64,000 nucleotides of DNA from Boswellia sacra. Taxonomy: Eukaryota > Streptophyta > Magnoliopsida > Sapindales > Burseraceae. The position numbers and the translations under genes are program-made. Below the pieces are notes generated by a model. The model did no database searches. It had not been told where the DNA came from and saw only the letters and a program-made list of their open reading frames with translations. Position 1 is the first letter of the stretch; every line of letters begins with the position of its first letter. Shown here one piece after another: positions 1 through 12,472 of the stretch. Where the stretch lies: assembly GCA_013180625.2 (NCBI GenBank), contig SNVD02013855.1:1-64000 (forward strand). Reading direction: 5' to 3'.

Positions 1-3000
1 TGTCACAATTTTATTAACTGACAAATATTTACAATAATAAAATAAAAATAAATAAAACATAAAACACTCTAACCCTTTTTCACTCGATCTATCTCTTTCA
101 TTCACTCTTTCTCTCCAATGCTAACTCACTCTCCCTATCTCTCACCATCCAACCAGCCATCATCTTCATCTCCTACAGCCTTTGTGCCCACACCATCAGC
201 CTTTGTAACCCCACTTGTGAGCCAATGTTGCTTCACTATAAACCCCTCGAAAACCTCGACCATGACCACTTTCTACTCTCATCGGCCGTAGATTCATAGA
301 TCCATCTTCATCTCTATCTTTTTTTTTCTTGGTTCATTTCTCTCACCTTTTTTGCATTGCTCATCTCCTGATTCTTCTCAAACAACTTATGGGTTCTCTC
401 AATTTGAATTATGTTCTTTCATGTCTTATTGGATTGTTGTGCTTTAATCTGGATTTTTTCATGGAATTGACTATCACCGTGATGGTAGATAGGTAAGAGC
501 TTATGGGTCTTATATTGTTTGTTTTTCCAATGTTTTGATTTGTGTTTTAAGGGGAATGAAGTTGATTTTCCCATTAATTTGAGAAATTAAACAAATTATT
601 TAATGGGTTTCTTTTTATCTGTTTATTACATTAATTAAATTAATAAGTGAAAGCTTTTAATTTGAAAATGCTTTTGTTGTCTCTGCTTGGCTTCAATTGG
701 TGAATATGTTCATAGTTGCATTGGGTTTTATTTATTTATTTATTTTATAATAGAATCTCTTAATTATTACGGTGTTATTCTTCATGCGATTATACAATAT
801 TTTTTAATTTTTAGTTGTTTTGGAAACTATCAATGATTATATTGAGAATTTTGAAGTGATTTGCTTTGCAAATGAGGTTTGCTTCACGGAATGAAATATT
901 TTTAAAATAAATGTTATATACGTGAAACTTTGCTTGGGTAGAATTTTAGTGCTAATAAATTTGAATTTACAAAGTTTTGTTTGTGAGGAATTTCTAATTG
1001 TTAAGATTTTATATGATATTAGAAAGGCTATTACCATTTAATGCCATTTGTGTGCAAAATTGTTTTTGTATTCCACTTAATTTATCTCAATGTCTATAAA
1101 TTAGAGTATAAATTATTCCAAACAAATCAATTATGGACTCAATGTTAACATGGATAGAATGGAAGATGTTATGTTATATCAATAGCTTCTAGCACTTGCA
1201 AATTAAAGGACCCAGAGAAGCGGCCTGTTTATCATATTTGTTTATCCATTGAGGTTCTCAAACAATGTAATTAGGATATTTAAACTATTGTATTTTCTGA
1301 ACGTAAACAAAAGGTTTAATTGGCTGCTTTGTTTGGGGAACAGAGCTTGTATGGCGATATACAATGTATAGAGCTTGGTTGCTTTGTTTTAAATTGATGA
1401 GAAAAGATTGAGTGTTATGTGTGATTAACGTGCACATGCATAGACTTCTCACTTATCTCTTTGTCTTGTTCATGCTTCTCTATACTTTGCTCTCTAAGTG
1501 CTTTGTTTTTGTCTTTTATGTATGCAGGTTAGTGTCTGGATGCTCATGAAATTATTTCATTAACTATATGTAAGATACATCCTTTATATGCCTTTTAATT
1601 AGTTGATAATTCTTGACCAATAATTAATTCTTACTGCTTTTGCTATGTAAACACTTTATCTTAATTATTTCTTTGGAGTGTATATCTTATATGAAAAGCT
1701 TCCTAGAAATAGAGGATTAGAAATTTTACATTTTATATTTATAACTACTAGTGCCAAGAAATTAAATTAATATAAATATTAAAGCTACCCTTTTTATATG
1801 CTAATTATTACATAACAAAATCTGGTTAGCACTTAAGAATAATTTAGTAGGATATTGGCTGATTCAAATAATGGTTCAATTAAAAATAAACTAATAAAAA
1901 AGAGAAATAGCAAATTAGTGGAAATATAAATGTAGGAAAAAGTTGCCTACTATTAAGGAGAAAAAATAATTAACAATAAGCAAGAACTATAAAGAACCGC
2001 GTGGTGTGCACAGCATGGGTGGTACAACGGTTGTGCATGGCCTTGTAATAAGAAATTTCTTGCAAGTATTTTCTGTTAATTAAACTGAAAGTAGTTTTGC
2101 AAATTTCATGCATTGAACTCACCAACTTATCCTTTTTATATTTATTACTTGTTAAAATAATGGATTATGTTTGTGTTTGAACTTTGGAATAGTAAATTAC
2201 AAATACTACTTCCTACCTTTCTCTTTGAAGTGGAAAAAAATGATAAAACAATTTCAAATTTAGAGATGGAGTTGGCTGCTACAAAGGCTATGTAAAGATA
2301 AAAAATTATTAACGGTTCTCTACTATCAAATGATGTATAATTACTCATCATGCTTCCTCCTTTTATTTTATTTATATATAATAATTATTTTAGCTTATCA
2401 TTAGTATATAATTACTTATTGTTCTTCTGCATTTAATGTTCTTTTATTTATATATAACTCATTGCATTTAATTGATTGGTAAATAGGTTTTCTTTGGCTT
2501 CAAAAAGTATAGCTTTTGTTTTAACCTTAGAAAAAGGAAGTTGTTTTCTACCATTTTTGAATACTTATATGCTTCGTATTTTTTTCTTTTTCTGTCTTTG
2601 TTTTTTTTTTTTTTTAACAAAGCAAGGAGAATATTTTAGTCTTGAACTTGCTAACTTTTTATAAAAACACAAATTGAGATAAATTAATCATAATCTTCAA
2701 TTAGAATTCCTACATTCTAATTAGAATTAATAACTTAGTTAGTTAATAATCATATTTTTATCAATTAATTTTTATCATGTAGACAAAAAAGTATAATAAT
2801 GGCTATTTTTCGTTTGACCATAAATAAATCTATTGCTATCCTAACCATGAATATTTGATCATGATTGCTTCTTCGAATTTCATTTCCAAAGAATATTTAA
2901 TTTTTTCCCCTAACTTACTCTAATTTGTATCCAATGATTTAAAGAGGAAGCACATGCAAGAGGTCACTATTTGAAGTACTTGAGAAAGTCAAATCTGGTA

Positions 3001-3194
3001 AGAGGACAAGTTTACATGCTAGTTTATAACTATGCTTGTTACATTTTAATTAGTCATTATTTTAATTAATTCAATGACTCATATATACTACTATTTTATG
3101 TGGTAAGGGCTTTTGTTCATCATGATAAATCAAGCACCTAACTCTCTATATATTTAATTTTTTTCATTCTTCTATTCCTTTCCCACTATGTGGT
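1..3194. other. Intergenic region, no gene recognised
   Basis: No coding sequence can be supported. Positions 60-380 are pyrimidine-rich, like a plant 5' untranslated region. A consensus-like donor (AG|GTAAGAG, GT at 493) and a pyrimidine-preceded acceptor (TATGCAG, ending 1527) could bound a leader intron of about 1 kb in a plus-strand transcript, but no open frame follows. The remainder is AT-rich and full of stops. Most likely it is intergenic or an untranslated transcript; the splice-site reading is only a possibility. Confidence 0.35.
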
Positions 3195-4922
3195 TTAGGA
3201 AATTGAAACTAACTCAAGCACAAGAACATTCGCAGAGGCCCTTGGAAAACTTTTTATCAATTTGTCCACTCCCTCCAACAGTGTATAAATAACCATCTTC
3301 TCAAGCACCATTGCATTCGCGAGCAAAAACTTCAATATTGAACTAAAGAATTTTAGACGGGTTCCCATCAGTCCAAATCCAGTATCAATTTCTACAGTTT
3401 TAAGATGATCAAAACGGATATTTGTCTTCGTTGGCTCCCAACACTCTGTGTCATCATCATACTGCAGGTTGATATAAAAAACATTTATTAGATTTATTAC
3501 AACTTCTAGGTCATTTACACAGATGGGAGAAAGGAGTCTTTATGTTTCAGCAGTCTTAATAATCTCTCTCCTGATTAAAATTAAAGCAAGTTGGAAGGGC
3601 AGAGTAAGTTTGTATCATATACTACACCGTATAATTAATTTGTTCAAGTACTAGACATTAATTAGCAAAACTAATTTATTAATGAAACAAAAACAAGGGA
3701 AATTAAGATGTAGGGAAGGACTTACCTTAATCCAGGCGGGGAACATGTTTATTCTTAATTCTTCGAGTTGAGGTGAACTTTGCAGGAGGCTTGCAATCCC
3801 TTGAAAATCCCGTTCGTCAAGCGTTGTTTTTAGTGTTAAACTTTTACACTTCAATGGCTTGCATATTGACAGAATCTGAAAAAGAAAGCCAAGCCGAATA
3901 ACATGTCAAATTGTCAGTAAATTAAGTAGTTAGTTTTCACCATAAACTACGTATATGGTAATACTAGGGTAAACGAAAAGAAAACTGACCCCAGAAAATT
4001 CAGATTGGATGGTAAGTTTCTGAACATGATGAAGCTTCTCAAGTAGTCGTGCAAGGGATGGGTATTTGTCTTCCCCTCTACCTAAACAGAGCTCAAGTTC
4101 CACTAGAGATGATAAATTACCGAACTTGATCGTTTCTATGCACGTTAATAAAGACAAAGAATGAATATTAGGAGCAGAAATCTCCAAGTCCTTCTCTTGT
4201 AATGTAGAGTTTACCACTAGTTTTTTCAAATTATAATTCGAAGAAATAACAGCAATCTTGTGCAGATTGAAGCAAAATCCCAATTCCAAATATTCAAGTT
4301 CCGGACTACCCAAAAGAATTTTTTCCATATCTTCATTATCTAAGTTGGGAAAATACATGGATAAGACTTTGAGTGAAGTCCAAGAAACGCATCCACTAAC
4401 CTTAACATAGCACAAATTGGTTTTCAGTATTCGTAAGGATGAATTTGAATAGATGAATTGAGGCAACTGGTAGGCATCAAACTGTAGAAGGAGCTCCTCC
4501 ACATTGCGTTCCGTGGCGAAACGGATCCACTTGTCTACCCTTGAACTTTCATAATTTTTGTAATTACAAGAAATGTGAAGTTTCTCAATCTTTTTTCTCC
4601 TATAATTTGCTAGGGTTTGATCGACGAATGTGTAGAATTTCTCTATGCTGCCGAGGACATTGGACGTATTAAAGAAGTTGAGGACAGGAACGCCGGTCCA
4701 AAGGTAACGCCATCTTTTGGACAGAACGCTGGTTTTTATGGCATCTTCAACCTTTAAGAAGGACAATATATGTTCAAGGACTGAATCAGGTAGTTCGCTG
4801 ATGCGGTCCAGGTCTAGGCCTACGCTCGTGCTGGACTTGGACTTGCACAGATGTTTAACGGGCTGCGGCTTCATCATCATGCCACTTTCTGATTCAGAAT
4901 CAGAACGGTGGCTCTCCATCAT
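3195..4922 (-). CDS. F-box/FBD/LRR-repeat protein
   Basis: Three exons on the minus strand, all phase 0: 4922-3990, 3875-3726 and 3461-3195, with GT donors and AG acceptors. They encode 449 aa. An F-box lies at about residues 38-80 (ISELPDSVLEHILSFL, then SVLSKRWRYLW). Leucine-rich repeats follow, with the usual SLKVLSM and LEYLELG type segments, and an FBD domain starts near W369 (CWEPTK...) and ends in the typical FPRAS stretch close to the C-terminus. F-box proteins of this class bind SKP1 and are thought to be substrate receptors of SCF ubiquitin ligases; the substrate cannot be read from sequence. The length is usual for the family. The N-terminus is Ser/Glu-rich and begins with two Met codons; the first is taken. 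No lesion was found, so it is probably functional. Confidence 0.9.
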
Positions 4923-4978
4923 CTCCTCTAAACTAATTTTCCTTCCCTTCCCTTCCCTTCCGCAAGTAATTGGTGAAA

Positions 4979-4988
4979 CTTATATAAC
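4979..4988 (-). promoter_or_regulatory. Possible TATA box of the F-box gene
   Basis: On the minus strand the sequence reads TTATATAAG about 57-65 nt upstream of the ATG at 4922. A pyrimidine/purine-biased leader (CCTTCC repeats at 4941-4960 on the plus strand) lies between. This spacing suits a TATA box with a short leader, but AT-rich DNA makes chance matches common. Confidence 0.35.
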
Positions 4989-6096
4989 TATTATTATTAC
5001 GCAATTGATTCTGATTCTAATTCTGATTGAAATAAATAATTAAAATACAAGTAAAACAATGAAAGCCTAAACCCCAATCCTAATGCATTGAGATGCTAAA
5101 TTGTGTGGCTGGGATTGAGACACGCAGCATCAACCCTTGCATTCTTCTGCACCGAACTAATCCGCGCGCGCGCGCACAGATATATGTAAGAGTCATGATT
5201 AGTGAGTAAACATGTTAAAAATTACGTCACCAGCAGCGATCTGATCTCCCACGCCCTCCTGCTCTTCCTGTGACATTTATCCCATAGCAAAGTACAAACA
5301 GCAGTCCAGATAAGAAATGCTGAATGTTGTTAATTAATTTCATCATCATGTTCTTCCTCTTCCTCGACCAGATGTCAGGTTTTAGGATTTGAATCTTAAC
5401 TTCCAAACTTAACAATCAAATTGGATCCATTTTACTCACTCTTTCACATATAGATTGGATTTTTTTTTTTTTTACTTTTTTTAATCCCAACGAATGAAAC
5501 AAATCCTGAAGAGTAGTTGCATTAATTGGAAACAATTAATGCTTACAAAATCTATATACAAAGTTTATTTATAAGATTCATGTGGTATTACATGAATGGA
5601 ATAATGAATATAAAAAATCAATGTAATAAATGTTAATGATCTATGTGACATTAAATGAATCATGCTACATCAACTTTGTATATATGCAAATTTTGCGTAT
5701 ATATATAGTTTATAAATATAACATTACTTTTATATAATTTCAACTTGAAATTGAAATGCATTAATTAATTGAAAATTTAATGATTAAACTAAATTGACAA
5801 AATTCATCCCCTCAACAGGATTATTTAATTTACTGTACATTAATCATGAATCATAATTTGATTATCATAAAACCTGTCTATGCTTATTCAACAAATCCAA
5901 GAAGATCAAGAGAAGTCCAACAACATTTGAGAAGCAGCCTCAAGAAATTGGGCCGACCTTTTGGAGGTCCAAATTGGACATTGCTCCATAAAGAGCTCGT
6001 AAAATATGCGTTGGTGTGGTCCACGAATCACACAATAAACAATGATAAGTTAATGTACAGCTACCAGCTCTTGATTGCACGTCTGAAAAATCATGT
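4989..6096. other. Intergenic region with small repeats
   Basis: No gene supported. It holds a short alternating GC tract at about 5162-5177, a poly-T run near 5460-5474 and a perfect 10-bp-arm hairpin at 5519-5542 (arms GCATTAATTG / CAATTAATGC, 4-nt loop). Short open frames here match nothing I recognise. Confidence 0.4.
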
Positions 6097-6105
6097 TTTC
6101 TCTTG

Positions 6106-6319
6106 GAGTAATGCTACTCATACAAACTATTTATATAAACTCATACATACAAACTGATGTGGCATCCCTATATGATTGCCACATCGCCCTTGTTAATTCA
6201 TGTAATTTATTATTAATATATATTTATCAAATCACTGTATTTATTTATCAAATTACATCATGCCACGTCAGTTTGTATGGGTGAGTTTGTATAAGTAGTT
6301 TGTAAGAGTAGCATTACTC
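6106..6319. mobile_element. Mutator-like MITE with long terminal inverted repeats
   Basis: A 214-bp element. Its left end, GAGTAATGCTACTC..., reappears inverted at the right end (...GAGTAGCATTACTC). The inverted match runs for about 60 bp with few mismatches and extends inwards to GATGTGGCAT / ATGCCACGTC. The flanks are TTTCTCTTG (6097-6105) and TTTCTCCTG (6320-6328), a 9-bp target duplication with one mismatch. Long inverted ends and 9-bp duplications are the mark of Mutator-like elements. There is no coding capacity, so it must have been moved in trans. Confidence 0.75.
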
Positions 6320-6328
6320 TTTCTCCTG

Positions 6329-7243
6329 TCAGCTATTCTCATTCTCTGATTAATCTCTCTCTTCTTTCTTTTTGTTTCAAATAACTTTTTGCATTTTATT
6401 TCTAAATTATATAATTTTATTTCAATTATTACATAATAATTTGACATAAGTTTAGTAATTTTTTTTCCAATTGTTATTCATTGTAAAATCAAAAGACAAA
6501 CATAAGTAAAAATTTCTAGAAAAACCGAAAAACATATTCTATTTTCATTTTGAAACAAAAATTATAACCAAATGGGTAAATTTCAACATTTAATGTTTTC
6601 ACAGCCTGAAAAATAAAGCTCCTAATATGCATACATCAAATCACACGATTAACAAGCTAAAGAGTTCCTTTTTTAGTTTTGATATATAGTCTGTACACTT
6701 TGAACTTCTCAAACCTCCTATTCGGTATAACAAATGTCATGTAAACCCATTACATGATAATCATTCTGCATGCTACACTAATTCTGAGTGTACAAGCTCT
6801 AAGAGTAGTGCCTTCCACCATTCCAAAAAAGGTTTTTGCTACCGGACTCCTTATACCAAAAAGGGTACAATCTCCTCCTCCGTTTCCAGTTTATCAGCAC
6901 AGCAGCCTGAAAAAGGGGAGACCAATCTGCGATTATTGATCTGAACTACTGATGGTCACCTTCACAAATTGGTAAATGGGATGCAAGATAGATATCAACT
7001 CCAACGTTGTCAAGTTCCTCAATGAGATTGGTTGCACTCCCGAGTAGTATGAGAGAGTCGAGATATTTTGCCTTGGGATACACGTATGTTGCTTGAAAAA
7101 TTAGGCTCTCCAAGAAAGAATCCGATGGCTGATTAAGGATCTGCTTTATGAACTCTATAAAGATCTCTTAACTCTTTGCATTTGTTCTTCCATTCTTATT
7201 TGGTGCAAATTTCAAACCTGATTATTATTGCATCTGAGCTTCA
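6329..7243. other. Intergenic / 3' flank of gene A
   Basis: No additional gene. From about 7105 (GGCTCTCCAAGAAAGAATCC) the sequence is the 3' flank of gene A and is shared with the 3' flank of copy B starting near 32006. That start marks the outer edge of the segmental duplication on this side. Confidence 0.4.
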
Positions 7244-10200
7244 TCAGGACAAGCGAGAGCGTGGCATTCTTATTGGGGATAACACCACAGTAAGTCGGGC
7301 ATGATCGGAAAGAGAATAATCTTCCGGCCATATTCCTTTCTCCACTTCAGGAGGGAAGAGAACTGCATTCTTCACGCTAAAACCAACCGTCTGCTCCTGT
7401 TTATCCTCTATGGCACCATCTCTAACTTCATTGCATATTTCATCTTTTTGATCTGATGATGTAGGATTCCAAATTCGTTGCTGCAAGCCAACCAAAGCAT
7501 CAGGAATCACCATTAAAACTTTATTTTTACTAAAGTAACTATAATTTAAAAGAATTGATAAAGCCAAGGGTATTGACATCTTATTAAGTAATTATTTTGG
7601 TATAACTGCAGCATAATAACAGAACACATGGTGAACTCATCAAACAAAGAATTATGCATCAGGTCTATTTACCGGGAACCACTAGGTTCCCAACGTGAAC
7701 AAACGTGAAAAATAGACTTAAATCAGCCAATTACTTTATTGCTTGGACTTTAAAGCCCAAACACCTGGGACAGCTGATCCTAGTGCAAGAGCCTGCTCCT
7801 CATCTCTACTACCGCAAAACAATTAAAGGTGGACAAATTTTGAGCAGTTAGGAATTTAGCTTGAGATGATACTTGTATCCGCAAAGTATTAAGGAATGTC
7901 CAGATGCTTCACATATATCAAAGCCATGTAAAACAGTTTTTGCTGAAATTACCTTAAATTCTTTGTAATCAACAACACCATTTCCATCAATGTCTGCTTG
8001 GACCCACAAATCTTTAGTCTCTTCCACATTGAGCCCATGGCAGTGACCAGTTAAATTAAGCTAAAAATATGACAAGAAATTCAGAGGCCAAATCACAAAT
8101 CATTCGAGAAATAAAGAAAACAAAATGAGTTGTTCTGTTTTGATGAATATGCTATACCTGTTGAAGAGCTTCACAGAAACCGGAGTAGGTAATGTAATCA
8201 CCATCGTTATCAGCCTTCAGAAATGCAAATGCATCATCTTCTGTAAGAGAAGCCTTCCGTAATGAAGACTGAAGATAAAGAAGTACATGATCAGAGAAGA
8301 AAGATCAAGAAGGTGTACGGTCCATTTATATTCATTAAACATCATTACTAAACCAACTATTACTCTTCTTCCAGGTAAATAAATAACTCAATAGTGCTAT
8401 ATTCTATCCAAGGAGATTTGTAATTTATACAATTTGAAGGAAAGATATTTCACTTATGAAACAGCTTCACAAAATATGAAAATAAAAAAAGGTTGGCAGA
8501 AGTCGTGAAATTAAATATCGAGGAATTATTTAAACTTGGTAAGTTTGTGCAAAAGGTCTTGCCACTTTCCTGGATGCTCACAGAAATTAAGTTTGGGACA
8601 GATTATACAATTCTGGCAAAAAGAGGCATTTGAGGCCTTAATTTATGTCATGTATGCTTGTCTGCTATGAGAAATAATAGTGATGATGTATATATGTCAC
8701 AACAAGAAAACTACAGAAACTGCCTTGCAGATTCGGGACAGATTCAAGGAATATCTTTGCCATTAAGATTGATTAATAAATAGGAGAACTGTCGGCTAAG
8801 GTGGATTAACATCAAATATTCATTTATCTTAACAAATCTTGTTCCAAGATGAGTAGTGAGAGAATAAAAGGTCCACAAAATAGCAGGTGGAGACACCTTA
8901 ACCATCAAAATAGAGAGATGATGCAGCTCTAAGTCAACCAGAACAACCTGCTTCTCATGATCTCATCATTGAAGGAATGTCTATGGATCAAAAAAGCACA
9001 AGAGAAAATCTTCAATGCCCTCTGAAATATTCTTTATTCAATATTTTTCTGCCAGCGGATAACATTCTAACTGTAATTTAATAACAAAGGTCAGATCCAA
9101 CTCTGAAGGAACGTCGGAAAGAGATTCAATAAGGAGAATCACTTCTCCAAGAACTGGCATCCATTCATTGCCCAAATTAGCTGGTGATGAACTACTTAAT
9201 TAGAAGCCTAGATATTCTTCAACTTCTTACTCTCATTCCACTAAAACTAGGCTCCAAATTCGATTAGAGAAAATCGATATCCTTTACTTTTGTGCAAGAA
9301 ATGGGGGTATCAAGCGTAAGTAAAGACCAATGTGATTCTCATCACAGAAAGTCTGACTAAGTGCTAATATAGAGTCGTGGTAGGAGACAGAAAAGAAAAA
9401 TCTGACCTTGAACATGCCAAATACTGCTTCACTCCAGCTTGCTTTTAGTAATTTTCGGTATTTATTGGGATTGAGAAGCCATATAAAATCCACACCACAT
9501 ATGTTGCCCCGATGATTCAGGTGGCTAACCCACTGTGAAACATAAAAAAGACACGAGGGACATAACAAATAATTATATGCCTTGTCCATATTTTCCAGTA
9601 AAAGTATGTAGACTCAAGTTGTGAACATAGAGATCAAGACCTTCTGTGCATCTGCATCTGTGTACTGATGAGCGGTATCATATGATGATACAAACCCTTG
9701 CGATCTGAGGAACTTGTAAACATGCCCACGTTTGCTCCCATTCCAGTCACTGTATGAAGTCAAGTTCAGCCACAGAAAGCAAATACAAGGCAGGGAAACC
9801 CTTAAATGAAAGTAATGTAATCATAAGACTTACCCACATAGTAGGATGGGAATGGGGTTAAGATTGTATTCTTTCTGATAAGATTCCACATGTTGCAGGA
9901 TTTTGTACACCTACGTTTAAAATCATGTATCAAGATTAACATGAGAGACAAGGATTAGCAACATGGAGCAATAGCAATCCAGATATATGCCACAAATATT
10001 CTGTTAAATAGAAACTAATTTCACCTGATGCAATCGTACAAGGCAGAGACTAGAATCATGAGGAAATAACAAGTGGGTATTCACAATAAGAATTTCTTGC
10101 CGAAGATCACCATTTCGACACTGTGAAAAGGGGGCTACCAATTCAACATGCAATAACTGAGCAACTCGATCTCCAAAATCATTGAAGAGCAATTGCCTAT

Positions 10201-11437
10201 AATTGATAACTCTAAAGTGGTCCTTACGCACAGCAGTTAGCAGACCTACGAACAAGCAAAAGATAATCAATAAGGAAGGAACACAACTTAGGCATAGCAA
10301 TAATTACATTAACAAAGATGACTTCATTTCTGATATTCTCTAAACCAGAACACTAATTATTAACCTCTTCAAAAAATAAACACATGAATGCTAAAACACT
10401 CATCCTATCTATCTAGCAATTCATACGATCTTTGATGGATTACCTAAAAGCCATAAATTCATAAAAAAAAATAATCATCATAATGGAAGGTAAAGAGTCT
10501 GTTTGAAAGTCCTAAGCTATCTCTCGCCACAAAGAAATGTCTTTGGTTATTGAAACCCCAAAAAACAGCCAGGCACTTAAAATACCTGTTCTTCAACTGT
10601 GGGTACAAAATTATCAAAATCCTTTTAGGAAAAAGATTCTCTTTCTATATCCAGCAGAAATGGCACACACAGATTCAACTGCGGATAAGTTTCTCAATCC
10701 AAGTTGAGATATTTTCCATTATTCAAAGTCTGAAACGTCAATAACTTTTACAAGTTGCAAGTTTTATCCCCCTCTCCTTGAGTCCCCAAAGTAATAGAAA
10801 AGAAAAAGGGCATTGAAATGAGATGGACAATATTTAACATGGAAAAGGCAACAGGAAATACCATCACCACGGTTATTGGTTCGTCCAAGCTTGAAATGGA
10901 GATAGCCAGCATCACTCAATCTTTTCTCATAAACATTAACAAGCTCTTCGTTTCCCACCCAAAATTCCTGTGCCCACACATACAATCAAAACCAGCAAAT
11001 TACATGATTTAACTTTGTATTGTATTGTATTACAAATCCAACAGAAAAAAACAGAGGGGAAAAAACAAAAGAAAACCAAACCTGAAGACAAATGATTGAG
11101 GATCTCTCATACAACAACCAATCCAATATTCTATGGTTCCGCGCCAACCAATAAGCCCTGTAGTGACTTTCACGACAACTCGGATCCTGGAATACAAATT
11201 GAACTGAATCAATCAAACCCACCAAACCAAAGAACGCCATCAAAACAAAAAGAAAACAAAATCTTTTTAAGAAAAAGAAAAAGACCCTTTTACCTCATTC
11301 GAAAGGCGCTTGTAGATGGGAGCAAGAATGTTGAAGGTAGTGCAGGTAATGCATGGTTGTTGATGGTGGTCTCTAATGGAAGACGCAATTGCATAGCTTC
11401 CAATTTTGGATATTCTTCCTTTCATTTTTGTTCTCAT
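7244..11437 (-). CDS. Calcium-binding endonuclease/exonuclease/phosphatase family protein, copy A
   Basis: Ten exons: 11437-11294, 11186-11082, 10967-10862, 10245-10025, 9910-9834, 9749-9641, 9532-9407, 8268-8158, 8060-7953 and 7480-7244. All junctions are GT-AG and in phase, giving 447 aa. Endonuclease/exonuclease/phosphatase (CCR4-like) motifs are complete: TFNILAP at 35-41, catalytic-type Glu84 in CLQEFW, VNTH at 173-176, CGDWNG at 217-222, VDFIW at 268-272 and SDH at 427-429. Two EF-hands are inserted before the last block. The second (loop D356-E367, DIDGNGVVDYKE) is canonical; the first (DNDGDYITYSGF) is one residue short. The domain order matches the plant family typified by Arabidopsis At5g54130. 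Members are predicted metal-dependent nucleases or phosphodiesterases with unknown substrate. The ATG at 11437 is the first in frame after a stop; Met5 is an alternative. The gene appears intact. Confidence 0.9.
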
Positions 11438-12472
11438 TCTTATAAACTAAAAAACAAAACCAAAACAAAACAAGTTCTTATTAATTTAATTTAATTAGAC
11501 GAGGAAGAAAGAATGTGATGGCCGCACCACCATGACAACAACCACAGGTCCAGCCCAGCCCTGCCACCCTGCAGCGTCGTGCGTGTTTGTTATAGTGCAA
11601 TAACAAAAAAAACAAGTGTTTAATGGAGTTTTTAACATAAATATAATATTGGAAGCAAATGGGTGGTGGAGTTAGTTTATTTATAGTTTGTCTTCTCAAA
11701 AGGAATAACAGCAGCGCTTCATTCGCTCTCTTCCGTTTTCGCCGTTTCTACTGTCCTCTTTTCTTCCTAATCTTAACTCCTCCAATTCGCTTTTTCGGGT
11801 GGGTCCCTTCCCCAACTCAACTGTGAACTAACATTATTAAATTCTTTCTTGTTACAAAACTATTTTATTATCTGAAATTTCCAAAAACCACATTATAAAA
11901 TTGCATATAATACTTTATTTTGAATTATTTAATTCTCGTGTTCCGACTATATTAGATATATTTAGATATAGAATAATTACAATAAATATTTTCAAATTTT
12001 AGCTTAATTTAAATAAAAAAAGACTATATATTTTTTACCAATTATATCATTAAAGTTATTTTTAAATTATTATTTTTATGAGTATGATTGATAAAAAACG
12101 TATAATCATTCTTTACTTAAAATTAAACTGAAACTTAGAAATACTATTTGATATTTTTCATTTTAGATATCTATCTTTTTCATTAAAATTATTATTTTTC
12201 TATGAAATTTCTCAATATCCTCGTATGAAAGGTCCTAAATATAAAATTACAAAATTATTTCACATTTGTACGATACAAGGTAGTCTTAACATATTACTTT
12301 GGAGATCGTTCGGTGCATCTTGAAGATGGTATAATTTCATTATAAAATTCATATGATATTAAATTATTTTAATCTATAAATAACTTTTTTAATAATATTA
12401 ATAATTATATATATATATTTAAAAGTATTTCCATATTTTTTAAGATATTAACATATATTTATAGAACAAACA
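11438..12472. other. Promoter side of gene A and intergenic region
   Basis: No second gene. On the minus strand a TATA-like CTATAAATAA lies at about 11676-11686, some 240 nt upstream of the gene A ATG, so it could be the core promoter if the leader is about 200 nt. Homology with the copy B upstream region stops within about 75 nt of the ATG, so this segment is specific to copy A. Beyond 11850 the DNA is AT-rich with nothing recognisable. Confidence 0.35.

Noticed and set aside
493..1527. Leader intron of an unseen gene
   Set aside because: The donor and acceptor are plausible, but no coding exon follows on the plus strand, so no gene is called.
3651..3854. Separate small gene on the minus strand
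   Set aside because: It is exon 2 of the F-box/FBD gene, with consensus acceptor and donor in phase.
11096..11494. 132-codon plus-strand frame
   Set aside because: It overlaps exons 1-2 of gene A in antisense and has no recognisable domain.
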